A DNA stretch of 64,000 nt from Patiria pectinifera. Taxonomy: Eukaryota; Echinodermata; Asteroidea; Valvatida; Asterinidae. The DNA lies in contig CM057144.1 of assembly GCA_029964075.1 (NCBI GenBank), forward strand, positions 7,091,281-7,155,280, written 5' to 3'. This document shows positions 24,248 through 35,639 of this stretch, in pieces; the stretch's first letter is position 1; each line of letters starts with the position of its first letter. Below the pieces are notes generated by a model. It saw nothing but the letters and a program-made list of their open reading frames with translations, ran no database searches and had not been told where the DNA came from. The translations under genes and the position numbers were made by a program.

Positions 24248-24877
24248 TTACGACGAGGGAGGATGGAGAAGGGCTGATGGGTGTGAGGTAAAGAAGGCCA
24301 GGGCTGCCGAAATATTTTTGCAGAATTGTTGGCTGCCCAGGGAGGACAGATGGAGGCCGTCCCGCCAGTAGAGAGACTGCTGGCTAGAGTTGATAGTGCA
24401 GGAGTGCACGATCCCGTGGGCATTTCCCAAGTTTTTACACACCCTATGAGCATACTTATTCAGAGCGTTGACATTTTTCTTGCCAACACCCGGGCGCTCT
24501 TCTCCATAGTAGAACAGACGCAGGAGGATGTCCGACCAAACCATGCGTGTGTGAGGCAGCATGTGTCTTAACCCCTGTAAGCCCTCCTCCAACCTGCCTC
24601 GGATCTCTTTGACGGGAATTGAAAATAAATCGTTGGTCTCCAGGTGGATCACAATGGTGGTAGGAACCGGGGAGTGTTGGAGTTGTGCTCGAATAGAGGG
24701 GACCATCGATGATATTTTGGCACCCCGCACGCCCCGCCAGGTGATCAGCCCCAATGCTGGCTCATTTGGGGCATGTTCGCCGGCACGGAAGACAATGCTG
24801 TCACCAACCACCCAGGTGCGTGTTGTACCTGTGGAGTTAAGCAAAAACAAAAGCAGAACCGGGGATACAAATGACAT
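24248..24877 (-). CDS. SGNH/GDSL hydrolase of the YR retroelement (right arm)
   Basis: The 209-codon frame shows SGNH-family blocks in order: WVVGDSIVFRAG (catalytic Ser in GDS), IVIHLETNDLF (the GxND-like block, with Thr in place of Gly/Gly), VWSDILLRLFYYGEERPGV, and WRDGLHLSSLGSQQF (the Asp and His of block V). A lipase/esterase-like activity is expected from the family, but its role in the retroelement is unknown. The ATG lies four bases after the recombinase stop. The first 15 residues look hydrophobic, but the bases there also read as a pyrimidine tract and AG acceptor, so the true start may be different. Confidence 0.7.
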   Translation of the reverse strand: MSFVSPVLLLFLLNSTGTTRTWVVGDSIVFRAGEHAPNEPALGLITWRGVRGAKISSMVPSIRAQLQHSPVPTTIVIHLETNDLFSIPVKEIRGRLEEGLQGLRHMLPHTRMVWSDILLRLFYYGEERPGVGKKNVNALNKYAHRVCKNLGNAHGIVHSCTINSSQQSLYWRDGLHLSSLGSQQFCKNISAALAFFTSHPSALLHPPSS

Positions 24878-24887
24878 GTTACAGCTG

Positions 24888-25743
24888 GGGCAGCCCTGTG
24901 TGGGAGGGAGGGAGGACTTTGTCAGGCCGGATGTACAATTTAACGGCTTGGGATTTCCAGCGGGACCGGGGTTCCATTCAGAGCAGCGGAAGTGGCCGCC
25001 CCAATGCGGAAGCTGTGGGGGCTAAAGCCTTGAGGGGGAAGGCCTAGTGCCACTAAGGATTTACGCAGCATTTGGCTGAACTGGTATGTTGTTGGGGGTG
25101 TACCGTCTACATGAACAAAAAATGGGCCTGAAAGGTGTGGGCGCAGGAGGAGGTAACTTGAAACCATGCTCACGGGGCAAGTGGGGGAGTGGTGATCCCT
25201 ATGAAAACGCAGTTCAACAGAGTCGCCCCGTTGTTCAGTTTTGGAGAACCTAAGCCTGACCACAAGTACAGAGTGATCATTGCTTTCAAACCAGACGTCA
25301 TGAAAGTTGAGGGTTCGCTCATGCCCGGCGGATTTGCTAGCAGTTGTTAGTTCCCCAACTCGGAAAAAAACAAAAAAGGCCAGTGAAAATGCAGCACAGA
25401 AAAGTGCAGCCTCAAGATCTGATGAGGTGATTGCGCGCAGAATGTTGCATATTTTTTCGAGGAGTTCTGCCGTGATGGGGCGCCTAGGGTCGCAGCGGCG
25501 GCCCTGGCGGCAGCCCTGGCGGCGGCAACCCTCCCTCATTTTCCGAACGATGAAGCTGTCAGTGAAGTCGGACCATCCGTTAATTTTATGTACATAGGCG
25601 GCCGCGGCTGTATACGTATCGATTGTGGAAGGGGCGAGGCCTTCCAGTGAGAGATGGGCAATAAAGGCTGCAATGTGGCCACATGGAGCTGGCCAGAGGG
25701 GTTGGAGGCCAGCATGATGCCGGAATTGGATGAACTGTTCCAC
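24888..25743 (-). CDS. Tyrosine recombinase of the YR retroelement (right arm)
   Basis: This enzyme would integrate the circular cDNA of the element by strand exchange. An open frame of 267 codons reads EQFIQFRHHA at the N-terminus, then FFRVGELTTAS (first catalytic Arg, codon 25360-25362) and GFSPHSFRIGAATSAA (the HxxR box). Just past the apparent stop, one frame away, WKSQAVKLYIRPDKVL holds the nucleophilic tyrosine (24933-24935). A gap of about 21 bases compared with the left arm explains the break. The proper stop lies at about 24887, only a few bases before the SGNH start. Confidence 0.75.
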
Positions 25744-25759
25744 GCCCTTGCTATATGTT

Positions 25760-27110
25760 CCCCAAGTACTACTCGCAAAGGATGCCCCCAGGAGTCGGAG
25801 GAGGCTCTCTTGGTGTTTATAGCCTCCATAGAAATGGTGGGACTTCCAGCTCCGTCATTTGGTTGAAGCTGAGGGAGCGATCTCTAAATCGAAGTTCATC
25901 TATCTGTGAACGGAGAGCGCGCCAGCGGGCAATATGTTATTATGTATTCCCGAAATGTGTCTGGCCTTTGAAGCTAACGCTGTCAGCGGAGGCACTGGAG
26001 GACAAAGAATCGGACCAGTTTCATGATCTTTTCCACATTTTGATGACTGTTTGTTAATTATTGACACCACTGCCTCATTGTCTGACTCCGATAATTATTT
26101 TCTTCCCGGCAAGGGTTTTCCACAGTGTGAGAGCCACAACTACTGGGAAGAATTCTAGCTGCAAGCTGATGTGATGGGTTGTCATCCTTGACAGATTGAG
26201 GCCAAATCCCGGTAAACCACTGGCCCAGAAAGTACCCCTCCCAAATCCTATGCTCTACTAGCGTCTGTGAATAGTTGAAGATCTTCATCTAGTGCCCAGT
26301 ACTGGTCAGGAATTATTGTCCTCCCTGCTAGTGCTACGCAGGAACACCTGCCATGTTCAGGTCTTCGCCTTCACTTTTGCAAGCTTTCCAATTAGGTGCC
26401 AAGGTTGCTTTACGCTTTTTTGTGTCGTTCGATCAGTCTCCTGAGGAAGGCTCATTCCAGAGAGAGACGGCCGGCACACAAGGATAGGGATCCAATGAGT
26501 GATTGGAGATTTCTGAGGTTATTTTGGAGGGACTTGATTGCCTCCTGAATCTTTTTGGTGATGTTGATAAGTTTCTCTGGTGGGGATTGACACAGTTTGG
26601 CCATGATATGGAATTAATTTCAACCCCAGGAATGTTGCCAGTTGTGTGGTGGGAAGGACTGTTTTTTCGTTTGCTAGTGGCACCCCTAGTTCCCTCACAA
26701 ACTTGAATGAAGCAGTCCAACATGCTGCTCTGGCATGAGGGGGCCACCTAAAGTTGCCCCCCGACCATTATCAGGAAGTCGTCCACATAATGGCATATGT
26801 GTCCAGAACCTGAGCTGTCCATTCACAGGACCCACTCAATGAAAGTGGAAAACTTCAAATATGTGCCTGAGCGCATGCTGCTCCCATCGGGAGTGTTTTG
26901 TCAACATAGATTCTGTCCCGCATTTTAATGCCCAATAAGCAAAAATCATCAGGATGGATTGGCAGAAGACGGAAGGCTGGACTTAATATCGGCTTTTGAT
27001 CAGGGCCTCTCCCTCTCGAGCTTACTACTCAAGCTAACTGCCATGCCATCAAAGGTGGTGTATTGTACTGAACATAATTGTTTGTCGATGCCGTCATTGA
27101 CAGAGTCGGA
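25760..27110 (-). pseudogene. Reverse transcriptase/RNase H of the YR retroelement (right arm)
   Basis: This is the mirror of 12960-14240. The polymerase catalytic motif HYVDDFL is encoded at about 26772-26795. The RNase H stretch IIGVRQ... is interrupted by indels near 26090. Confidence 0.7.
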
Positions 27111-28209
27111 TTTGGGATGGGAGAGGTGATGTATCAGCTCAGCTGCCTGGGTCTGTTTTGGGAACCAGACCTATGGGGGAAATTCTCAGGTTTTGAATTG
27201 ACTCTGTTTCTTCAATGGGCCCGCCATGCGCCTCCAGCTGACCTCCTTATGTAATTTATCGAGTGCTATTTCAGGGTTTTTCTAACGGAGGATAAAATCT
27301 TAGAGTCCCTAGCTAGCGCGGAGGCCGTTGTAACTCAATTTGAATCCAGTTGTGAACCCAGAGCGTAGCGTATTTGCTACCTTTGTGTTGGGGTAAATAT
27401 CTAGCCATGGTAAGAGACATTCTTGTAATCACTGGTGAATGCGCTGAGGCAACATACGCAGTTGGGAGAACTAGTACAAGGCTGATGAGGGGGAAGATGT
27501 GGGCTGGAGCCTCAGGGACGAGTGGTATTTTTCTTGTTGGCAGGGTTTTGTAAGCGGACGCCCATGTCCGGCAAGTTGAGAAGCAAGGTGCCGGAGCATT
27601 TGTGGGGGAATGGGCACTGTACCTCGTGCAGCCCGGTCCGATTGAATGCAAAGCAGATGTTACTGGTGCGGGGGTTGACGGGATGGCCAGCGAAAAGAAT
27701 TGTAAGCCTGCTTGGGTGTTAGCACGAGTGAGGGGCTCCCCCATTGCCCGCCTTGCGCCACACGTTACGAAGGCCCTGGGCAGCAATGTAGAGCGCCCCA
27801 CAGCTCCCCATCAATGATGACCATGCCCTAGATGGGTGGAAATTGCTGGCGCATGCGAAACTGCCGGTCGTATTCCAACCAACCGCGGCCAGAGAATGCA
27901 GTCCGCTCATGCAAGTAACCACGTGCGCATACGTATTTAAGTAACTTCCTGCAACTCGCTGGTGGGGCACTGAGGAACACAGATGCAAAAACTAGGAAAT
28001 GCATCGTCCATGCCAAAATGGAATTTATCTGTGTTGCTTTTTCTTTGTGTCAGTCACGCCGTAGTTGGCCCGACTTATCCAATGTGAATGTAAGGTTGGG
28101 AGGTTGTGGGTTAGTCCGTGTGGTGTCCAAGAGAGTGTCGAGTGCCCTAGGAACTCGCTTTACATAATTTTTTCCTGACCCCAGGTGATACCGTGATTCC
28201 CTAGGGGTT

Positions 28210-28990
28210 CACATATGGATAGTGGGGGCCCCTCCCCACTCAGGGTTAATGGCAGTGGTGGTTGGGTTGGTCTGGTTGGACAGAGAAGGAGCAGGTTGAG
28301 AACTCATCATGCTCAAAAAGGGGTTGTGAGTCTGGGGTAACACAAACAGTAGCCATGTTGGCCATATCGGCACTGTACTCACCCGAGGTGGATGGGTTTG
28401 TACTCCCTGGCTGGCTGTCCAAGCTGGCCGGATGAGGTGGAAGACCCAGGTATGGGTGTAGTCAAGGATGTGCCACTGGAACGCTTGAAACCCAGTGAAG
28501 TATGATGGGGCCATGCCACTGACGTAGGCCTGCTGGTAGAGGGATGCATGGCACCGATGGGGCAGCACTGGTGTAGGATGGCCACTGGCGATTTATGTAA
28601 CCACGCCGGCAGGTGGGCTGGTGTATATGGCGGGTTGAGGTCCGGCGAAGTCGGCGGGTGCCAGCAACGAACGCCGCGCGCGGCAGTGGTGTGCGTCGCA
28701 GCCTGAGCTGCAATTGCCGGGCGTGTGCGGCTGCTTTGGGCGGTTGGCCGTTGAAAGGAGCTGGAAGCCTGGCCAGTTCCCTGCCAGTGGTGGGTTGGCT
28801 GGCCGAATCTGGGGTGGACCGGCGACCGCGGCGCTACGTGCCGCGCCGCGGTCACGCTGGTGGCTGCAGCGTGATTACAGTGTGACCTCCGCCTCCCGAT
28901 CACAGAGGGCGCTGTTCCTCGGGGACTGTAGCCTGCGGCATCGCTGTTGGCGACCGATGGCGGTTTAGCAAGGTCTGCATTGCTCTGCTT
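28210..28990 (-). pseudogene. Gag-like region of the YR retroelement (right arm)
   Basis: This is the mirror of 11080-11900. The longest frame (174 codons, 28379-28903) is again rich in Pro, His and Ala. It has the same limits as the left copy. Confidence 0.4.
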
Positions 28991-29394
28991 GTGCTCGAGT
29001 TTGGCGAGGATGATGGCCTAGGAGGACGTTTTTCCCGCTGTCCGTCCCTTGGGTTCTTGCGCTTGGCCTCTGTTACCCGGCATAATGCGGGTTCTTGGGC
29101 CATTCAAGAAGTCGAAAATTGTCGAAAGGTACGGAGGATTTTAATTTGTCGTGGTGTAGCTCGGCGAAAGCAAGCAGAAAAGGGAGAAAAACGCGCGAAA
29201 CATTGCCAGCCTGCCTAGTTCCTCGCAGGGATTGCTGAAAGCGTGCAGGCTGCAGCAAACGGACTAATCAGAGATCCCAAACGATTTCTGCCTACAAGAA
29301 GGCTGTTAGAATGTCCACTCACGCCCCCTGTGTTAAAGGGGTTCTCCGGAGACGAGCACCGGAAAACCGTATTGTATGCCATGATTATGATGTT

Positions 29395-29640
29395 GAAAGA
29401 AACGCGACTGTTCGGTCATTTGAAAGGCAATTCTTCAGTGTTTCAGACCACAGGAGGATACATTCCTGCATCTGCAAGCATCTGTTGACAATTTGCTGCA
29501 GTGACACATACCCATTCCAAGCCATTCTGAGGCACTGCTTGTGGTGGTTGTGGATGTCATGTGTGTAGTATGTCTGGCTATTAGACCAGGGCTTCTCTCT
29601 GCAGAGACTTGAAGGGAGCAGGCATTTTACTTCCCCTTCT
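29395..29640 (-). pseudogene. P2X7-like cysteine-rich domain fragment (right arm)
   Basis: This is the mirror of 10435-10680, with extra frame changes. The cysteine codons are still largely present. Confidence 0.4.
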
Positions 29641-31029
29641 TCATTTATTTGGCTGTATCATTCTGTGTGAATGTAATGTAAACAGTTCATTGACTTAGTT
29701 TCGTGAAGCTTGATTCAGAAGTGGGAAAAGGCAAGTAATAATTATCCACAAAAAATATGTACTGTATATATATCTTCCATTTCTTTTGTTTAGGAATATA
29801 AAGAAAGCAGACTGTCTCTACTAGTTCTTGTTATGCTATATCACTTATATGTTGCATAAGAATTCTAAAAGCAACTTCATGCACCACCACTTCCTCTTAA
29901 CCCTACTTAGGTTATTTACTCTGAGAAATTTCAAATCTCCTCCAAAACCACATCATAGGCCACTTCTTATACTGGCTGTCTCTAAGCTGTATTACTTATA
30001 ATCTGTTACTACCCAGGCCCACAACTGGTTTCCCTCTCTCTTCTTCTTCTTTTCCTTGTGCAGCTGCCCAAGTAGACTTGCCAGCCACAAGTATCTATCA
30101 GCAGTTTTGTATGACATTTTTCTAAAATGTCATCTTACGGTAATGAAGTGAAGTCAGTGGGATGGAGGTAACGTGCCCTTAAATTCTAATTGAACTTCTT
30201 ACACTGTTGACTAGCAACGCATTACACATCTGGTGAGTATGCCTACAATATCCCCTTTACAAGATTATCAACATCTGCCCCGAATTTATGTAGAAGGAGA
30301 CTCAACAGTGGGCCTGGCAAAGCAACAGAAGCATTTCTCAAAAGCACTGACTTAGTGTTTGAACTAGCATTTCATTCCCAAGATCAAGTTCATCTTTCAC
30401 ACTTTAGACATGGCCATAACTGCTACAAGTCAAAATTTCACAGAATAAAAGAAAAAATAAAGATCCTGCTTTAGTTCACTGAGATAAGTGCACCACATTT
30501 CCTTTGGAAACACTCAGCCAGTGTTTTATAGAAAGCTCCTTTCACTAATGGCTGCAAATCTTCCTGAGTTTGAGGGGACGCAGCATAGTGGTGCAGCCCC
30601 CATCTGCAATAACGCGTTGCAGGCTGCAAACTGCAGCTTACCTGCCGGGATGCAGCCATAGACTGGCTGGGTTCTCCCACTTGACCAAACTGTCACTGTC
30701 ACATCGCAGTTGTATTCCCTGGGTTATAGACACACAGGTGTCTACAACCCTTTCCTTATTCGTGAAGATTCAGTGAGAATGGCACGCAGAAACATCCTCT
30801 GAAACAAGCTCGAACAATGTGGATGAAACCGAACTTCCACTCAAGGCGTAGCCTCCAAATTGTCAGTCTCTCTATTGCTGTCCTAGGGACTGAGTCCCTC
30901 CTCCTTTTGGGGAAAAAAAAACCCACAGATTAAAGCTTTTTTCTGGGCAATTTAGAAAGTCTGTAGAAGAGATACCCTCATTTCCACATTTTTTCTTCTC
31001 TAAGAATTCACTCATTTGTTTTGGGCAAA

Positions 31030-32330
31030 TTTTTTTGTCGGGTTGTTCCCTTTTCAGCTCTCTCTGGGCATGATAGTAGTAGCTGGGTTACATTCAATTT
31101 CCATTGAAGTTATATCAGTGCCATTCCTAATCAGCAGATCACTGGAAATGGTTTACTGATGGTCTGGATCTCAGGTGCAGTTCCAAAATCTGGTACACTT
31201 TAATGTCAGTGAGGCCAGTTCATATTGGCTCAAATACTGCAAAGCTTTGGGGGGTACAGGGTCATTAAATGTGAGGCAAACTTCTGATTGAGAGCCCTCT
31301 GCAGTGGCAGAGACACTATGCAAATCGGACACTTCTTCTTCATCCTCCAGAGCTGTGTCAAGTGTGTGTTGTCTTCCTGGAACTCCTGATCTGTAGCTTT
31401 TTAGACTTCCTCGCCTCTGGTACTTAACTAAGTATCAAGTCTCTCTGTTGGCAACAAGATCCTTTTCGACAAGCGATTCTCAGCGCCTCCTTGGCATCAA
31501 ATCGGGTCAGAGGCTAACTTGAGCTGTGCAGCATGCAGGGTGGTGTACACGGTTTCCACTGGATGAGTCGTTGTCCTGAAGACTCTCACTTATGGTTCTA
31601 CAGATACTGCAGAACTTCAAAGCCACATGCAACATGGAAAGCACAAAGTGGAACTGATACAAGTGTCAGATGGAGACCTTTTGCCTTGGCAGCAGTTTCA
31701 TTTCTACCCATTGCTACCTGGGACAGATGGTTAGCCACAGCTAGCCAGTTCCAGGGTCCGCTGCACAGCAATGTGCTCTGTGTCGGTGGGGACCAGCCGT
31801 GTGCCCCAGATGTTTCCTGGTCAATTGATAGTTATTTTCAGGGCCTTGTCAGCTTCCATGAGACCATCCATGTTCAGGGAGGAGTAGTGATGAAATGTGT
31901 ACAAGTTGGACAGGAAAGCATCAATTGTGTCCTACAATTTTGACTTACATGTACAAGCTGGGCATCCTTTTAGTGCCAGCTCCATCTGTGAGAGTGCAAA
32001 CATCTAATTCCAATGAGGTGGGGAATTTTTTGTACGCATTTGGCAACAAGCACCTTTCCTCTCACATCAAAAGTTTACAGCTGCCCCATCTGTCGTAATC
32101 CTACAAGTTTTTCACGCCAGTCAATATAGTCGTGACTCTTCTTCTCTAAAGCTGAACCTAACGTACCTTTAAGACCTTTAGCTGTTGAGCATCTCCCTTG
32201 TGGACTGACTCCAATGATATGGGAATTTCCTTGTCTCTCGGGTACACACTTCATGGTTCAAGAATCTCGTGAACACAATCTCCTCTTCTATTATTCTCTT
32301 GTCTGTGGGTTAAAACCAAAATCTTTTGAG
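31030..32330 (-). pseudogene. Second KIAA1586-like hAT-domain gene, degraded (right arm)
   Basis: This is the mirror of 7970-9175. The blocks are recognisable only in short pieces because indels are denser here. Confidence 0.65.
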
Positions 32331-33087
32331 CTTGAATATACAATTTTTATAATTATTAATGCAGGTCCTTTGTCGAGAGGTAAGGAAGCCTGTGGGTGGC
32401 AACCACAGTCAGTTCAATTGTCGGACGATGATTTTTTGGGTTGCAATCGTTATCTCGCACTCTGCTCATCCTTATCAAAGGAAGTTCTTACTCTTGGCAG
32501 CAATTGTGAGGTTGACATCATATCATCGCCTGCTTGACCCAGAGACAAACATCGCTGTGTCTGGCTGTTGTATCTTAGCGCATCCTCCAAGCATGGCTTC
32601 ATTGCGGAACAGTGCTCAGTGTTGTACCCGTGACAGATTTGTTAGTCCTTCAAGTGGCATATTGAGTGGCAATAACAGTGAAATAAGGCTAACAGTGGAT
32701 TCAAAAGTCAGTTAAAACTCACTCAAAATGCAGATTCAGTCAGCAGTTAGACAGAAATTTTGATGATAAACCGACGAGGTAGACAGAGCTGTGTCACATC
32801 TTGAAAGGGCGCCTCTGTATTCGATGATGCCCGATTGATGTTGAGCTGTAATGCGTGTTTATGCAGTGTTCCTGCTTTTAATGCTAGGACCGCTGTTAAC
32901 ATGGCATATGGAGTACATGAAGTGCCAACGTTGTTGACTTGTTACTCTCACGCGGCCGGCATACAATCTGGATTGTTAAATGGGCTTTTTATTAGTTTGT
33001 TGGTTGTGAATTTATTACAACGGCTATACATAAGTATTACTATTATTATTAGGTGGTGAATGATGCATCGAGGGGCATTCCTGCCCA

Positions 33088-33695
33088 GTATCCAAGCAGC
33101 GGAAGTGTGTTGAAGTCCCGGTTTTGACGCTGCTGTGAAAACCAGCCTATAGGTCTGTTCTCCCACCTAAGGTTATCACTTGGCCAAACGCTGTTCCGGC
33201 AATTTTATGGTGGTTCTATGACTGTCCGCTTGTACTGTTCCTCCTCATCTTTCACTCCATTGCCTCGCATCGCGCCTCGTTAAAACCATCTCTTTAAAAC
33301 TATCCCTTTTAACCATGTAGAGTTGACAATACAAGCGCTTTAGTAGCTGGGAGGATTATGCCATGGACCTATAATTTCTGAGGTGTACCTTATAATTGTT
33401 GGGCCCACCAAAAGGTATAAATTTGGCAATATAACTGCCCATACCGTATCTCTTTTTTCTAGCTTGTCCGCACAAATCTCCCAAATAGTCACCCAGAGGG
33501 GGTACGTGACGGATCCACTCTGTTGTCTGAAAGTTTACGATAGTGTCGTGACAGCACCCTATCGCCTGTGGTAGATGCCCCAGAGAAGAGTAAAGTTTCA
33601 AACTACAGGCTTGGGCCAAAGTGTAGGCAGCAATGGCCATGTTTGTATTCCCAGCCGTCTCCATAAAGTATTTCCTTGTGCTGCACATTGTGCTT
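33088..33695 (-). pseudogene. Polinton-type DNA polymerase B C-terminus (right arm)
   Basis: This is the mirror of 6619-7196. PPLGDYLGDL and GGPNNY are still readable near 33420-33520, and the C-terminal block near 33090-33160 is frame-shifted. Confidence 0.7.
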
Positions 33696-35296
33696 GCATA
33701 AACAAAATGTGGGAATTTGTTTATAAAACACCCTATCTTCTCCAGGTTAATGTCTTATCACTGTATACTTTTTGTAATATTTTAAATTAGTGTCTGATTG
33801 ATTATGAGCATTTCACCTTGCAAATCATCCATATATAAAGTTTGTCTGTGCTTCCTTCTACTCTGGTGAAGTGGAAGCAGGAGAACTTTACTGATGAGGC
33901 CAGTGTCCGGGAACCGCATCCCTGATGTTTTTCACCACATTTGTGATGTACTTGTTGTAGATCTGTTTAGTAGACAAACAAATATTGGAAAAATATGTTC
34001 CGATTTTCACTGGTAATTTCCTCTGAGGAAAAAAATAAGTTGTCAGAATCGGATGTGCATTATCATTGTTAACTGCAGTGCAAACCAAATATTTATGTAT
34101 TTAATTCACGGGTGAATTCTTTTTCCATCTCCATCTTCTCGGGCATCGTAACACTGAATTCTGCTGCAAAGATTCCATTTGTTTTGGTAGGCTGGTCAGC
34201 AGGTGTTTGCCGCGGTGGTCCATCAGTCGCTCAATTGCACTCGATGGTGGCGTGCACAACTGCGTCCACCAGAGCAAAGTCAACATCAGCTTTCTTTGAC
34301 CCCACAAAAATGGAATTTAAGAAGTTTGAAGTACAAACAATAGGATGGATGCACAGTAGTAGTGCAATTTCTGTTTTATATGCAGAAAGCAAAATGATAG
34401 GTTATTACCTGAAAATCAGAGAAAGTCTTGTCAGGTGCGGGAGGACGTCACTGAGCATCATCAGTGTTGCCACAAATTTGAATGACTTCATGAAAGCAAG
34501 TGCATTCTACTGCTTTGGGATCATCTTCGGCCGCTTCTCTTCAACGCTTGTAGAGAGGGAAGGGCAAACATCGCCTGACACTGTCTACGGCTTCTGCTGA
34601 TGTGACAGCCAATCTTACATCTTTTTGCCTGAGCAATTTCCCTAAAGCACTGGATCATTCATTATGCGTTGCAAATCACAGAATCACAATGAATAAGTGT
34701 AACAATGACTTTATTTAGTCAAACGCGGATGGTAATTTGCCAAATTATGATACACAAATGGAAATGCTAATATTTTGATGCAAAATTTGCAATTGAAATA
34801 TGCACGCCACAATTTCACTCTGGATGGCATGTAGTGAAGCTGGATCTGTTAGTGGACCTGTTGTAGAACGAGAATATTGCTGCCAGATTCACTTTGAAAC
34901 GCTGGAGATACGGAATCTGGCATTAGAAGCCTTGGGAGCAGCAGTGGGCAAGCGAGACGATGAGCCACACAGTGGATATTGATTTTCAGGCTTGGTGATT
35001 CCTGTATCAGCCGAGCTGAGACCTACAAATAACATGAACAGATTGTCAAGTAACTACCAAGTTTGGCAACAATTTTGGCAAAAAAATTTACGCTATATAA
35101 TACGAGAATATCTCCACCAAACTAAATTGAAAAGGTAAAAATCTTTACTCCACTGTGTGTGCTCCCAACCATTACGCTTGCACCATCAGATCCAAAACCC
35201 AACAAACTTATCCTTGTCCAAGTTCTTTGTCTGCCATGAATCCCTTGTAGTTCCTTTGTGACCACTTCAGCTGTACCTTCCTGGTATGTCCTGAAT
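33538..35296 (-). repeat. Tandem duplication, copy 2 (right arm)
   Basis: This is the mirror of 5096-6764 with the same internal deletion (join near 33695). The duplication therefore came before the inverted duplication of the arms. Confidence 0.85.
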
Positions 35297-35532
35297 CGAT
35301 AGTGTCGCACAGCACCCTACTCGCTCGAGATGCCCCAGAGAAGAGAGAAGTTTCAACCAGGCTTGGGCCGTAGTGCAGGCAGCAATGGCCATGTTTGTAT
35401 TCCCTACCGCCGTCTCCACAAAGACTTCCTTGTGCTGCCATTGTGCTTGCATGACTTCTTCGCTGACAAAGTCTATGCGATTGGACCGGGCTCTTGCTGT
35501 CGCTTCTAGAAGCAGTGCGAAATAATCTAAGG
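35297..35532 (-). pseudogene. Polinton-type DNA polymerase B fragment, downstream of the hAT (right arm)
   Basis: Directly beyond the target duplication the reading continues with DYFALL, a DSK block and a block around AMAAYT/AQAWLKL, as expected downstream of the part at 41668-42010. The fragment is cut by the tandem-duplication breakpoint at 35297. Several indels are present. Confidence 0.7.
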
Positions 35533-35540
35533 GTTTTAAC
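35533..35540. repeat. hAT target-site duplication, downstream copy (right arm)
   Basis: The plus strand reads GTTTTAAC, identical to 41660-41667. It lies directly outside the CAGGG terminus, and polymerase B coding sequence resumes beyond it. Confidence 0.85.
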
Positions 35541-35639
35541 CAGGGTTCTAGCCAGGATGAAATTATAGCGTAGGGGTATTTGCACGCAGATGAATCTGCG
35601 AGCGCTGAAGCGCCAAGCCTTTTACGGCGTGGGTGATAA

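Larger units (their letters stand above)
24000..29380 (-). mobile_element. DIRS/Ngaro-type tyrosine-recombinase retrotransposon (right arm)
   Basis: This mirror copy is the better preserved one. It holds an open 267-codon recombinase frame, an open SGNH frame and the RT catalytic YVDD codons at 26778-26789. Gag and parts of RT are still frame-shifted. Confidence 0.78.

Noticed and set aside
24830-24877. Signal peptide at the start of the SGNH frame
   Set aside because: The apparent hydrophobic run comes from a pyrimidine-rich tract ending in AG, as in a splice acceptor. The start codon is uncertain.
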